From: Trileptium ribeirensis | Taxonomy: Eukaryota > Nematoda > Enoplea > Enoplida > Thoracostomopsidae | DNA: 64,000 nt | Direction: 5' to 3' | Assembly (NCBI GenBank): GCA_030248225.1 | Contig: JASANE010001774.1 | Location: forward strand, 53,517 to 117,516 | Shown: positions 34,101 to 42,750 of the stretch, piece after piece | Layout: each line of letters opens with the position of its first letter | How positions within the stretch are numbered: position 1 is the first letter of the stretch | Made by a program: the position numbers and the translations under genes | The notes under the pieces: model-generated | What the model saw: only the letters and a program-made list of their open reading frames with translations | What the model was told of the DNA's origin: nothing | Database searches by the model: none

Positions 34101-36448
34101 TGAACGATGTAACCAAGAAGGATAGCTTTCCTCTTCCACGAATTGACGATACGTTAAACGCCCTCAAAGGTGCGAAATATTTTACGACATTAGATTTGAA
34201 GTCAGGTTATTGGCGGGTAGAAATGGAACCTGAGGATGTCGAAAAGACAGCTTTCATTTGCCATGAAGGCCTGTTCGAATTTAAGGTAATGCCCTTCGGT
34301 TTAACTAACGCACCTGCTACGTTTCAAAGGATGATGCAAATCGTGTTGTCGGGCTATCTATTGGAATTTTGCCTGTGTTACATTGACGATGTTATCGTGT
34401 TCTCGCCAACGTTCGAAGAGCATTTGTGGGATATCCAATGCATGTTTAATCGTCTTCGTGATGCAGGGTTATCGATCAAAGGTAAAAAATGTGACTTTGT
34501 ACGACGAGAAGTATTATTCTTAGGTCATGTAGTATCGGAGAGTGGAATAGCACCAGATCCAGCGAGAGTTCAAAAGATTTTGGAGTGTGAAAGACCCCAA
34601 AACGTTACGGAAGTACGTTCATTCTTAGGGTTGACCGGATATTATCGTCAATTTATCGAAGGTTATAGTCTTATCGCCGCTCCATTGCATGGATTGACAA
34701 AAGGACCGAGTAAGTTTAATTCGGTAGAATCTCGCTGGACGGACCAGTGCCAGATAGCCTTTGATAAACTCAAGGTTGCACTGACTACAGCGCCTATCTT
34801 AGCGTACCCGAATCCAGTGAAGCCATTTAGGTTATACACCGATGCTAGTAACGAAGGTGTTGGCTTTATTTTGACACAATGTGGCGAAGATGGAAAGGAA
34901 CGAGTAATTCATTACGGTGGTAGAAAATTCCATGATGCTGAAACAAGATATAGCGTGACAGAAAAAGAATGCTTGGCCGTAGTACGAGCTATGGTGCAAT
35001 TCCGGCCATATTTGTTGGGTAGTTTTACTACCATCGTAACCGATCATGCTTCCTTAGTACAAATTCTAATGAAAACTCGTTCCATCGATCTGCTAACACC
35101 ACGCTTATTGCGTTTCGTAACGAGAATTCAAGAATTCGATTATGAATTGGTGTATAAACCTGGCAGACAGCACCTTAACGCTGACGCTATGTCGCGTCCA
35201 CCAATTTTGAAATCCACGCTGAATAATGAGCCAGTTGATAATTCAGAAGTACACCAGAAATTGGATAACGAATATCCTGACGAAGCGTTAGTAAAACGAG
35301 AAGCTAATCTCTTAAAGATTGTGGGCGTAGTTACGCAAAGCCCTAACGTAGTGACTGATGAAAATGACGAAATAACCGATCCACAACCTGGTCCGAGTGG
35401 AATGCAGGTAGATGTTCCTGTGGTGGAACGGGATCTGAATGACTATTTTGCGATTGGTCCGCCATGGGAAGCGGATGAAATCCGACTAGCCCAATCTTTG
35501 GACCCATTTACACGAGGAATGGTTCGTTTTCTGGAAGACCAAGAATTGGATCCTGAGTTAGCAGAGGATTTGCAACGACAGATCTTGTTGCAGGAAGATA
35601 GGTTTCACGTTCGAGATGGTGTTTTGTATTACGTGAGCCGAAAACGTAGACCTGTTCGCGCAGAAGCGTGCGAATTTCGTTTGGTACTACCTGAGGAATT
35701 TAGAGTAGTTGTGATGGAACAGGCTCACACGACAAAATACGCCGGTCATGTAGGATATAATCGAGCGTTGGCTAAGCTCGAACGAAAGTTTTATTGGGTC
35801 ACAATGAAGAAAGACCTCGAAGCGTTTATTAACGCATGTGTACCATGTGCTCGGCTTAAACCTGGTCCGAATCGTCGTGGACAGTTACAACCAATTCCTG
35901 CGATGGCCCCATTTCATATGGTAGGCGTAGATGTGATTGGTCCGTTACCAGTAACGCGTTCTGGGAACAAATATATAGTCAATTTTATTGACTATTTTAC
36001 CAAGTGGCCAGAAGCCTTCGCAACGTCAGATCAAACGGCCGTGACTATTGTTGATTTATTGCTGAACAAGATAGTACCCCGACATGGGGTACCGCGTGTC
36101 ATTTTGTCTGACCAAGGACCAGCCTTCACGTCTGAAGCGGCCAAGTTAGGAAGTCGAACGGTGTTCGCTACACCGTACCATCATCAGTGTAATGGTTTGG
36201 TGGAACGATGGAATCAAACGTTAATGGCTATGATAAAGCCACTTACTGAATTAGAGCCTAATAATTGGGATTCATATGTCGATAGCGCGCTTTTTGCATA
36301 CCGAACTACGGTACATGTATCAACGGGCCAAACCCCGTTTTTTCTGATGCATGGTCGCGACCCAGATTTACCTCTAGAAAACCCGTTATTGTCCATAACG
36401 GAAGGTGAAGTTCCGACCAACATGTACAAAAACTGTTGGATACGTTGA
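31154..36448 (+). CDS. gag-pol: Ty3/gypsy-type Gag-Pol polyprotein (Gag, protease, RT, RNase H, integrase)
   Basis: A single 1764-codon ORF with no gag/pol frameshift. Order: a Pro/Ala/Thr-rich N-terminus; a retrotransposon Gag core (~150-320); two CCHC zinc knuckles starting at C393 and C449; a retropepsin-type protease with DTGA at D598; an RT domain with FGLTNAPATFQ and YIDD at 1076-1079; RNase H with YTDAS (D1230) and a DAMSRPP end; and an integrase with an HHCC zinc domain from H1525. Catalytic residues D1593, D1653 and E1684 follow. Only 30 residues separate the last Asp and Glu, against 35 in most retroviral-type integrases, so a small deletion may have occurred. The frame stops after ~80 more residues, and the integrase C-terminus continues in the -1 frame in the next ORF. 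The order PR-RT-RH-IN defines Ty3/gypsy (Metaviridae). The long intact frame implies recent activity or constraint. Confidence 0.95.
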   Translation: MRKMRLATPTSDAGIEDSVYMDATVIEADIRPKVHLGGTGVTSTLPVIDPVRAEQHTVAAPLPTAQVSTFDIPSVSTMVQSVPVVVSTSVISAPTLATVVSTGLTTVPTGTASAACTHCSHTHAVAPAPAPAPATATAPAMPPIVVNVPPPKEPVNIERYDGTSDFATYFRRLETEFELAGVEKSSDKFRTLRKKLTDAARSFIELLMTGPEAPETYEDLVYELHERFAESREFVDEVQRFQQMSQRSSVADFADELELQWRKRIVPLELGDRHAANLLRNTFLRGIRRGLRSRLIHGDQWSFYELKRRAVQIERTEKLLAGPEEDGTSPRSTNRSVSQRSWRPSQNASGSDGATPRRNNGRQAPMRMSSGNQSNDVRNGRVVERVSAASIVCYDCGATGHVRSRCPYRDARLRQQERGIAREGISRSPPVQRSLNNAESTTPKELWKCYLCGKPGHFARDCRQRSVNVEKQLTGDNRRRPEAKAVQSVALEAIVRQMNDVERRMDGRMNDIISHLKLDRKVDGSEISHSPSRVVLPKNSRHQVLVEKVPERAFEENSELQNDTQVSIAQVEMLTRPTKSCFYVDVQIDSYKLRGLVDTGAQMTIMLQEVYEENFNRYKLNSEVIQVFAFDGSPASKTLGWFEALVHFGEQSQYVQIHVVPDMPVAIVIGDDMLRKFQTVIDYQKMRILVNDKLVRSWSLVQRKETTSVETGSGEIIKSGKLTEVPVGAFHVCRVSVDTEIPPESTKLVPCNINTTNYNGQSVMVESDIEMRFQRPILCPNAVVKVQEGMAWVPVTNLEQQSYKVKVDDVMSHVTEIVDTVAVTSTEKPAMTDVDYSKVVTNKIQIRAKEAKRLYRELAAEITLDKEAELPEGVSLKEAVATETEKRILARLLERNSDVFGSSTTPLSRTNVWRHPIDTGDTKPIQQRMRRAPYVHREEISKQVQAMLDDDAIQPSMSPWASPVVLVKKKTGDMRFCIDYRMLNDVTKKDSFPLPRIDDTLNALKGAKYFTTLDLKSGYWRVEMEPEDVEKTAFICHEGLFEFKVMPFGLTNAPATFQRMMQIVLSGYLLEFCLCYIDDVIVFSPTFEEHLWDIQCMFNRLRDAGLSIKGKKCDFVRREVLFLGHVVSESGIAPDPARVQKILECERPQNVTEVRSFLGLTGYYRQFIEGYSLIAAPLHGLTKGPSKFNSVESRWTDQCQIAFDKLKVALTTAPILAYPNPVKPFRLYTDASNEGVGFILTQCGEDGKERVIHYGGRKFHDAETRYSVTEKECLAVVRAMVQFRPYLLGSFTTIVTDHASLVQILMKTRSIDLLTPRLLRFVTRIQEFDYELVYKPGRQHLNADAMSRPPILKSTLNNEPVDNSEVHQKLDNEYPDEALVKREANLLKIVGVVTQSPNVVTDENDEITDPQPGPSGMQVDVPVVERDLNDYFAIGPPWEADEIRLAQSLDPFTRGMVRFLEDQELDPELAEDLQRQILLQEDRFHVRDGVLYYVSRKRRPVRAEACEFRLVLPEEFRVVVMEQAHTTKYAGHVGYNRALAKLERKFYWVTMKKDLEAFINACVPCARLKPGPNRRGQLQPIPAMAPFHMVGVDVIGPLPVTRSGNKYIVNFIDYFTKWPEAFATSDQTAVTIVDLLLNKIVPRHGVPRVILSDQGPAFTSEAAKLGSRTVFATPYHHQCNGLVERWNQTLMAMIKPLTELEPNNWDSYVDSALFAYRTTVHVSTGQTPFFLMHGRDPDLPLENPLLSITEGEVPTNMYKNCWIR

Positions 36449-36990
36449 CTAGCACTTGGAAAGAAGCTAGTAAATCCGCACGTTTGGCCCAAGACGCCTA
36501 TAAGCGATATTTTGATCGAAGAGCACGCATTCGTGACTTTTTGCCTGGCGATGTAGTGCTAATGCGAAGGCCGGAGAAAATCGATTCTCGTAGGATCACC
36601 AACAAATTTCATCCGAATTTCGAGCGACTATATCGAGTAGTCAAGGTACAAGGTCCTAATCTGGAGGTAATACGATTAGGTGATGCGCGACGTAAAAGTA
36701 AGACTTATAACAAGAGTCTGTTTAAGCATTTTGGTGGTGAGCCGCGCGATTATTTAGAATACGAGCAACGTTTACGCGCGATTGAAATCGATAGCGAAGA
36801 AATCGATTGGTTCTGTGGAGAATGCGGGCAGAGTTATGAAGAGGACCTCCGCATAGGTGAAGATGACGTCAACTGGATTGAATGTGATTACTGCCTCGAA
36901 TGGTATCACTTTCGATGTGTAAAATTGGAGAAAGAGCCGGAAACGACATTATGGTATTGTCCGGCCTGTGTAAAACGATTATGTACATAA
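36436..36990 (+). CDS. Integrase C-terminal extension with PHD finger (-1 frame)
   Basis: This 184-codon frame overlaps the end of the Gag-Pol ORF by 13 nt in the -1 frame and continues the integrase. Residues ~8-100 match the usual C-terminal module after the gypsy core (basic helix, LPGDVVLMRRPEK, then a small beta-rich GPY/F-like segment). Residues 125-178 then form a canonical C4HC3 PHD finger: C127, C130, C150, C153, H158, C161, C175, C178, with the conserved W173 two residues before the seventh ligand. The core W-I-E-C-D-x-C-x-x-W-Y-H-x-x-C-V is close to the H3K4me-reading class. By analogy with chromodomain-bearing gypsy integrases it could tether integration to marked chromatin, which is inferred. 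The ATG at 36436 is probably not a real start. The frame break sits at a run of five A and may be a mutation, a sequencing error or, less likely, programmed slippage. Confidence 0.88.
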   Translation: MDTLTSTWKEASKSARLAQDAYKRYFDRRARIRDFLPGDVVLMRRPEKIDSRRITNKFHPNFERLYRVVKVQGPNLEVIRLGDARRKSKTYNKSLFKHFGGEPRDYLEYEQRLRAIEIDSEEIDWFCGECGQSYEEDLRIGEDDVNWIECDYCLEWYHFRCVKLEKEPETTLWYCPACVKRLCT

Positions 36991-37606
36991 ACGGTAAATA
37001 CTATATAATTGTGCATACTTCTTATTCTATCTTTCTATTTTCCGGTGTTGAATGAAGCAGGCCAAAGTCGGGAAATGCGTATGGTATAGTCTTCGATAGC
37101 GATGAAGCAACGCTTTCACTAACTGGTTGGTTGCCAGTGCTGGCCCGTTAAAAAGATCCAATATGGTGGCCATGTGTACGTGAACAGGTAAAGTAATTTG
37201 CCTTTACTTCTTTTTCTGTCGTTTCTACTGTCAAATGGAGTGAACAATGGACAATGCATAGCGTAGCATAACAGTAATTCCTTGGCAATGGCTGAGTGCT
37301 AAGTGTGGGATCAGCAGCGTTATAGTGACGAGATAACTTCTAATGAAGATCTATTGCCGAGAACGGTCATGAGAACTGTCTAATTTCATCGAAGTAATGG
37401 AGCACTGAAGGTGCTCGCTACGCAGATGGAGTGTTAAGCATGACGTGTTCGATATGGTTTAAATGGAATAAAAAGAATCCGACATGGTGACGTTCTGATG
37501 GTGTGCTTTATAAACTGTTATAAACAATTATTGCATTTTAGATTTCAGGCGATCGTTATATACCGACGGCTACTTAAACAGCGATACGGTTTGTAATCAA
37601 TAACAA
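36991..37606 (+). other. Spacer between integrase and third ORF
   Basis: 616 nt without coding signal. It ends with a pyrimidine-containing stretch and TTTTAGATTTCAG (37536-37548), a plausible splice acceptor for a subgenomic mRNA. Nothing else is recognised. Confidence 0.5.
37536..37548 (+). promoter_or_regulatory. Candidate 3' splice site upstream of the third ORF
   Basis: TTTTAGATTTCAG closely fits an invertebrate acceptor and lies 58 nt before the first ATG and 131 nt before the better-placed ATG (37679). It pairs logically with the leader donor at 31064. Splicing is inferred, not shown. Confidence 0.4.
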
Positions 37607-40600
37607 TTGTTATATTTTGCGTTGCTCAACGACCTATTCTACAACGTCAATAATTACAACGCCACTACAACAGCTGAAATGGCGGACTCGAATTGGGATA
37701 GCGGTAGTGAAACCGGGTCCTCAGAGGGTTCTGATTGGTTGTCCGACCTTGAGTCTGAGCAGGGAGATAACCCTCTTGAGCGTTCACTTAACGGGATAGA
37801 ACCACAGTTAACTTGGTCAGAGGGACAGCAAGGTCCACCGTGGAAGGATCGTAACCACCCAGTCTGGAATCTATATGCGTGGACCAGTGGGTTAGAAATG
37901 GTGGGTCGAGAGTGGATGCACCCCGCTAGTGTAGTTGTGGTAGACGCCCGTGACCAAATTGAGTCAGCGATAGGTATTATCGAGCGTTCAGCTACCAACT
38001 TAATAGCGTGTGATATGGAGGGTGTAAACATCAGCTATCGTCAACAGCAGCAATTTCGAGAAGCGTGGGAGAAGTATTTGGACACGCCTGAGAAGGATCC
38101 GTTTGACGTCTGCTGGCGATGGTTGCCACGTAATGTACGACTCTGGGTCGATCCAAAATGGTTAGCTTATGCAGCAGGGTGGCAACGTACAGCAGCGGCT
38201 ACATTACAAGTCGCCACGATCGAAGGAGTCGTCATCATTTTCGACTTAATGGCGCTTGGTCCGGATATGCCTGCAGCGTTATATGCGTGTATTGCGTCAG
38301 AAGCACGACTCAAAATATGGTGGGCGATGAATAACGATGAAGGATTCTGGAACGTGCGTTATTTGCAATACAATCAGCCGTTCCCACATGCTAATTCTAT
38401 GGATCTGCAAGCGGCAGTAGGTCGTCGATATAGTTTACGACGATTTTTCTTTCTGTTTACTGGACGCATTCGACAAGATCCGACGCCGTATGGTACAACA
38501 CTATTGGGAGGAATCCGTGTACGACAAGTAGGTCCTGGAAATTGGGTGCTGAACTTTGAAGAGTATCGACGCTTCGTCCGATATAGTGCCCATGATGTCA
38601 TGCTCATTGATGGGGCATTGTTTATCGCACATCGGCGTGGTACGCCTCCACCGATGGGACGCCATGATGTTAATCGTTTATGGCATTTGATTGAGCAATT
38701 TCCGCGCATATTTCGAGCGTTTACAACGGATACGCGTGGCTTAACGGTGCGAGTTAACCTCGATGCCGTATCAAATCGCCGTGGTTATCAAGAAAGTATT
38801 GCCGATAAAGTGGCTCAATGTGCTGGTTATTGGCGGCCAAAGGGCCGATGGAATGTCGAAGAGCATAGCAGCCTATATCAAATTAATGACCAAGATAATG
38901 GCGAAGCTGCTTTCGTAATTGACCTTGGAGGAAACTTACATCGCGATACTGATCGATTATTTGCAGCAACGGCAGCGCAATTAAATCGACAATTGGGTCA
39001 AAATATGCGTTTGGATCCCATTGACTTGGATCATACGCCGGTTAGCGAAATTCCGGAATCCGAAATGCGCTATAATCGCGATTATCTTCCGGATGGCATG
39101 GATGAGTTTAACGCATGGTATGAGGCGGAAAAACGACGACGAGCTAAACGCAGTCGACGTCGTTCGCGTATACAGCGACACCAGGATGTCGTCGCTGGTC
39201 CTGGAGATGAAACGGAGTTAGAGGAACGTCGTGAAGACATGTTTGACGAAGAGATGAATCAGCAAGCTATCCAATGGGAAACCGAGGGAGTGTCTGTGCG
39301 TGAAATTCGCGACCGGATAATGATAGCTTATGATGAGCATTATGGCGGAGCATGTGTTGTTACCCGCCCAGCTGTATTGCAACGTTTGGATCGCCAAGTA
39401 TTACGGGTAGAAGACGCAGCTTCTAATGCTTCATCAGCTGCCACAACACCGCCTGCGGTTCGCACACCGGAACCTGCGTCAGATGACTCGGTACGCATAA
39501 TAGGATCTGTAACGGTCACTGCTAGTCCAGTAGATCCTGTCCAATACCATTCTACTTGGGTCGAAAATGAGCAGATTGCTCACGAAAACCAGCGAAAGTG
39601 CCAGAAAATGGGAGGATTAGCAGCGCAGGAAAGCCTAGCAACCCTGATGGGGATTACTGTAGCTTCGGAATCCGTGACTGAATCAGTTGGTAGAAGGAAA
39701 ACCCCTTTACGAATCGTTAGTGTAGATTCGTCCGCAGTTACGTTACCAGCCCAGGAAACAATGGATCAGTCCACATTAAGTAGGATACGGTCTGATTCAG
39801 AAACGGCGGTAGTGTCATCGAGTGGGTTAACTTTACCAGTGTCTACCGCGTCTAGTTTAGTAACAGTAGCTCAAGCAGAACCTGCGATGTCAGATATTGT
39901 GCCAATGACGGTACGACCAGTTAGGGGACGAGGGAGAGCTAGTATTATGTTCTCACCCAGCCTTCCCCAGTCGGCACGTATGCGGTTGTCGCACGCTATT
40001 CGAGCGCCGTTTCAACAACCTATTTCCGTGGTGAATCCAGCACGACCGCATGTTATGGATATGCTCACTAATCAACTAGTTACTGTCGCCTATGAGCACG
40101 TTCAACAACAAGAACAAGTTGCGGCTGTTGCCGAACAACCGCCTACTACAATGGTAACGAGTGGTCAAGAAATTTCGCCTTCGTTGCATATTGATTTGCA
40201 GTTAGGAAATTTACGTGGTACGGAGTTAGCACAAGTGCGTGAACAATTGCAACAAGCCGTACCTCCATCAGCAGTGCAATTGGATGGTATGCTGTTAATG
40301 CAACAAATGCAATTAAATACGCGAGTCGATACTGCGTTGCATTACTTGCGTCGAATGGACGAAAGCTATCGAGCTCAATTGGAAGCCCGACAAATGGAAC
40401 TCGATCACGCACATCGTCAGAATGCTGAACTCAAACTGCGATTACGGGAGAGAGAGTCGCCGGAACGCAAAACGCGGGGAACGCAAACCAAAAAGAAAGC
40501 GCAACGAACTGCAAGTCGTCAAGCACGAGCAGAACGTCGGTACGAGTACGAAAGAGTAACTAGCGAGTCCAGCGATAGTGATCGTGAAGCGAGACGACGA

Positions 40601-41758
40601 CAGCGAGGCAAACAACGTGCCTCATCAGTTATTGTACCACGACAGCGACAGGAAGTAGTTTATCATGTGGAGCAACAGTCAACATCGGCGGCAACTTTTG
40701 CGCCGTCTTTTACGTCAACGCCAGCCGTGTCAACGTTAACGGTGGCTACGGAAAAACCACGAAAGTCCAGTGATGTAGAAATCTTTGAAGAAGCTTCGGC
40801 TGTTACGCCCACGAAAGTGGTTTCGACGGTATCGGAGGAACAAGGAGCGACTGCTATAGCAGCAGTACCGCCAGCTGTGCAACCAGCATCGTCACAACGC
40901 GGTGCCGGTCAATTAGCGCTACCGAGCGAACGACGAAGTGGAACGGAAATGACTTCACTACATTTTAATGGTAATGACTTACGAACCGGTCGTATTACAC
41001 CGTTTGGTAACCGGTTAATCTACCATTATTTCACGTTTTATCAACCTGGGTTCAATGAGCCGATGCCACAACGTATGAATATGTTGTATCAGCATCTGCG
41101 TGATGAATTAAAACGCGAATTCAAGCAAATTGGTGAACGTGGACGGCATGTTAGCGAACGTGATTTGATTGACATTTTCTTCAAATGGGAAGAACGCGTT
41201 CGAAATATTATTTTTCAAAAACAATGGGACGTTATTATTACGCCAGAACTATACGATCTTTTCGTACGTCGATTAGCGAGTATGTTGCGTGGATTCGTTT
41301 ACGAAATGCTGCGGAGGCGCAGCATTGCGATACAGTATTTTCCACAACTACTTTTTACTGGCTTTAGTCGACGCAAATGGGAAAGCGACGTCCAACGTGA
41401 TATGCGACGTTACGCCGATACGCGATCAGGTATTTCGAGTCAAGTAGCCCGCATTCGTGACTATGTGTTTCCGAATACGGAATATCAGCGTCTACGAGAC
41501 GAAGTCGACAAATTGGAATGTCAACTAAATGACCAACAAACGCAGGGAGAACCGGCACGTGAGCAACGGGAACGATTACAACAGTTGATTGCTCGAGTTT
41601 CGAAACAAACGCGACAACAATTTTCAGATGCGTTTCTGAACGAACTTCAATTCGTTACGCGATGGTATGATCGACGTCACGATTGTCCAGGGCAACCGTT
41701 ATCTATGCCCTTGGAACATGATTGGCCGTTATATTTACCGAAACCACGTTGGAACTAA
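37607..41758 (+). CDS. Third ORF: DEDDy 3'-5' exonuclease-like protein with coiled coils, in the env position
   Basis: A 1383-codon ORF, uninterrupted, on the retroelement strand. Translation may start at Met25 (37679, GAAATGG), since the first 24 residues look like translated leader. An acidic Ser-rich tail (~30-60) precedes a DEDDy-type fold: ExoI CDMEG (D136, E138), a hydrophobic strand pair with IIFDL (~209-213), ExoII within WAMNNDE (D244), then MDLQ (265-268) and ExoIII YSAHD (Y326, D330). Spacing fits the RNase D/EXD1/Egalitarian group. A basic patch KRRRAKRSRRRSR (~510-524) may be nuclear-targeting. A long Ser/Thr/Ala-rich region follows, then a coiled coil (~900-950), a Lys/Arg-rich stretch, an unrecognised Trp/Phe/Arg-rich C-terminal domain (~1118-1383) and a second coiled coil (~1290-1340). 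There is no signal peptide or membrane segment, so it is not an envelope protein. Its similar codon style, orientation and position argue that it belongs to the element. The nuclease role is inferred from motifs. Confidence 0.82.
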   Translation: MLYFALLNDLFYNVNNYNATTTAEMADSNWDSGSETGSSEGSDWLSDLESEQGDNPLERSLNGIEPQLTWSEGQQGPPWKDRNHPVWNLYAWTSGLEMVGREWMHPASVVVVDARDQIESAIGIIERSATNLIACDMEGVNISYRQQQQFREAWEKYLDTPEKDPFDVCWRWLPRNVRLWVDPKWLAYAAGWQRTAAATLQVATIEGVVIIFDLMALGPDMPAALYACIASEARLKIWWAMNNDEGFWNVRYLQYNQPFPHANSMDLQAAVGRRYSLRRFFFLFTGRIRQDPTPYGTTLLGGIRVRQVGPGNWVLNFEEYRRFVRYSAHDVMLIDGALFIAHRRGTPPPMGRHDVNRLWHLIEQFPRIFRAFTTDTRGLTVRVNLDAVSNRRGYQESIADKVAQCAGYWRPKGRWNVEEHSSLYQINDQDNGEAAFVIDLGGNLHRDTDRLFAATAAQLNRQLGQNMRLDPIDLDHTPVSEIPESEMRYNRDYLPDGMDEFNAWYEAEKRRRAKRSRRRSRIQRHQDVVAGPGDETELEERREDMFDEEMNQQAIQWETEGVSVREIRDRIMIAYDEHYGGACVVTRPAVLQRLDRQVLRVEDAASNASSAATTPPAVRTPEPASDDSVRIIGSVTVTASPVDPVQYHSTWVENEQIAHENQRKCQKMGGLAAQESLATLMGITVASESVTESVGRRKTPLRIVSVDSSAVTLPAQETMDQSTLSRIRSDSETAVVSSSGLTLPVSTASSLVTVAQAEPAMSDIVPMTVRPVRGRGRASIMFSPSLPQSARMRLSHAIRAPFQQPISVVNPARPHVMDMLTNQLVTVAYEHVQQQEQVAAVAEQPPTTMVTSGQEISPSLHIDLQLGNLRGTELAQVREQLQQAVPPSAVQLDGMLLMQQMQLNTRVDTALHYLRRMDESYRAQLEARQMELDHAHRQNAELKLRLRERESPERKTRGTQTKKKAQRTASRQARAERRYEYERVTSESSDSDREARRRQRGKQRASSVIVPRQRQEVVYHVEQQSTSAATFAPSFTSTPAVSTLTVATEKPRKSSDVEIFEEASAVTPTKVVSTVSEEQGATAIAAVPPAVQPASSQRGAGQLALPSERRSGTEMTSLHFNGNDLRTGRITPFGNRLIYHYFTFYQPGFNEPMPQRMNMLYQHLRDELKREFKQIGERGRHVSERDLIDIFFKWEERVRNIIFQKQWDVIITPELYDLFVRRLASMLRGFVYEMLRRRSIAIQYFPQLLFTGFSRRKWESDVQRDMRRYADTRSGISSQVARIRDYVFPNTEYQRLRDEVDKLECQLNDQQTQGEPAREQRERLQQLIARVSKQTRQQFSDAFLNELQFVTRWYDRRHDCPGQPLSMPLEHDWPLYLPKPRWN

Positions 41759-42747
41759 AACAATATTTGTCGTTAGATTTTTCGTCAATGGGGCGCCATA
41801 ATAAACGGTAATAGTTATAACCTTAACAAGTATTAGTATAACCTTACTAATTGTGTCGTCATGGTTACACATTTTGGTGTATCGCGAACGTTTAATATTA
41901 ATTTCGTCTTCAAATACGTCGCGAATTTGATGTCGAACAATTACGGTAATGAACATTATGGAACTATCATGAGTCCTGGGTTACAGGAACTCTTATCGAC
42001 ATTATATATTTCGCCATGGTCGAGATGGACAATTTAATTTTGCCTCATCATGGTCACATACAACAATGGCAACAACATTTATAGATATTGACATTATATG
42101 AAATGAACATTGTAAAGTTAACGCTATTTGTTTATGTATTTTTCTTATATTTGTCTGGTATATACATTTTGTTATAAGAACTTGTAGGATCGACTAATAT
42201 TTTGCCTCGTCATGGATGGATAAACGATATATGCCTGCATCAATCGCATTATTCTTCACCAATAACAATATATACTGTGGTAATATATATGACGAATCGA
42301 GCTAGACTCGTTAAATTTGGTAAATTGAGGGTAGCCCGTATTGATTTGTATTACTTATTTTCAGCATAACTTGTGCTATATTGTGCCTTTAGAAAAATTC
42401 CATATTATTTTTCATTCACAAAATTTACAAAATTTCATAAAAAAATTTTTTTAAATAATTATAAAACAAAAATCCAAAAAACAACAAAAATTTAAAAAAT
42501 TCCAAAAAATTTTCTATTTCTATTTTCACTTATTTTCATTTTGTCATAATTCTTGTCATTTACGTTTGCTCATAATAAGTATACATGTACTGCCATAATA
42601 GCGTTGGGTTTCCAAACAATTGGAGCTTTCATATATATATTTGATGTTGCTTGTCATATTATTTGCCATTACTTGTTATTCATATTTGTTATTGCTTGTT
42701 TTCAGGTTATTACCCATGCCGGGACGTCATGGGCTTACTAAGGGGGG
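41759..42747 (+). other. 3' noncoding part of the retroelement
   Basis: No gene. AATAAA at 41800-41805, about 40 nt after the third stop codon, is a possible polyadenylation signal. A run of 150 nt without G (42393-42542) lies here, and the stretch ends at a polypurine-like AAGGGGGG. Confidence 0.5.
42393..42542. repeat. 150-nt stretch without G
   Basis: Not one G on the plus strand. A/T-rich with scattered C. It precedes the larger G-free tract and may be of the same nature, though A/T-richness makes it less striking. Confidence 0.8.
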
Positions 42748-42750
42748 TGT
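42740..42750 (+). promoter_or_regulatory. Polypurine-tract-like AAGGGGGG followed by TGT
   Basis: AAGGGGGG (42740-42747) directly followed by TGTTGGGG has the form expected of a plus-strand primer site abutting an LTR that begins TG. The matching left LTR was not found, so this remains a candidate. Confidence 0.4.

Noticed and set aside
34382..34390. A second RT gene suggested by YIDDL at 18.59 kb (minus strand)
   Set aside because: The tetrapeptide at 18.59 kb is isolated. No other RT motif surrounds it, so it is chance.
37607..41758. Third ORF as an envelope gene
   Set aside because: No signal peptide, no membrane segment and no glycoprotein-like Cys pattern. The exonuclease motifs explain the N-terminal part better.
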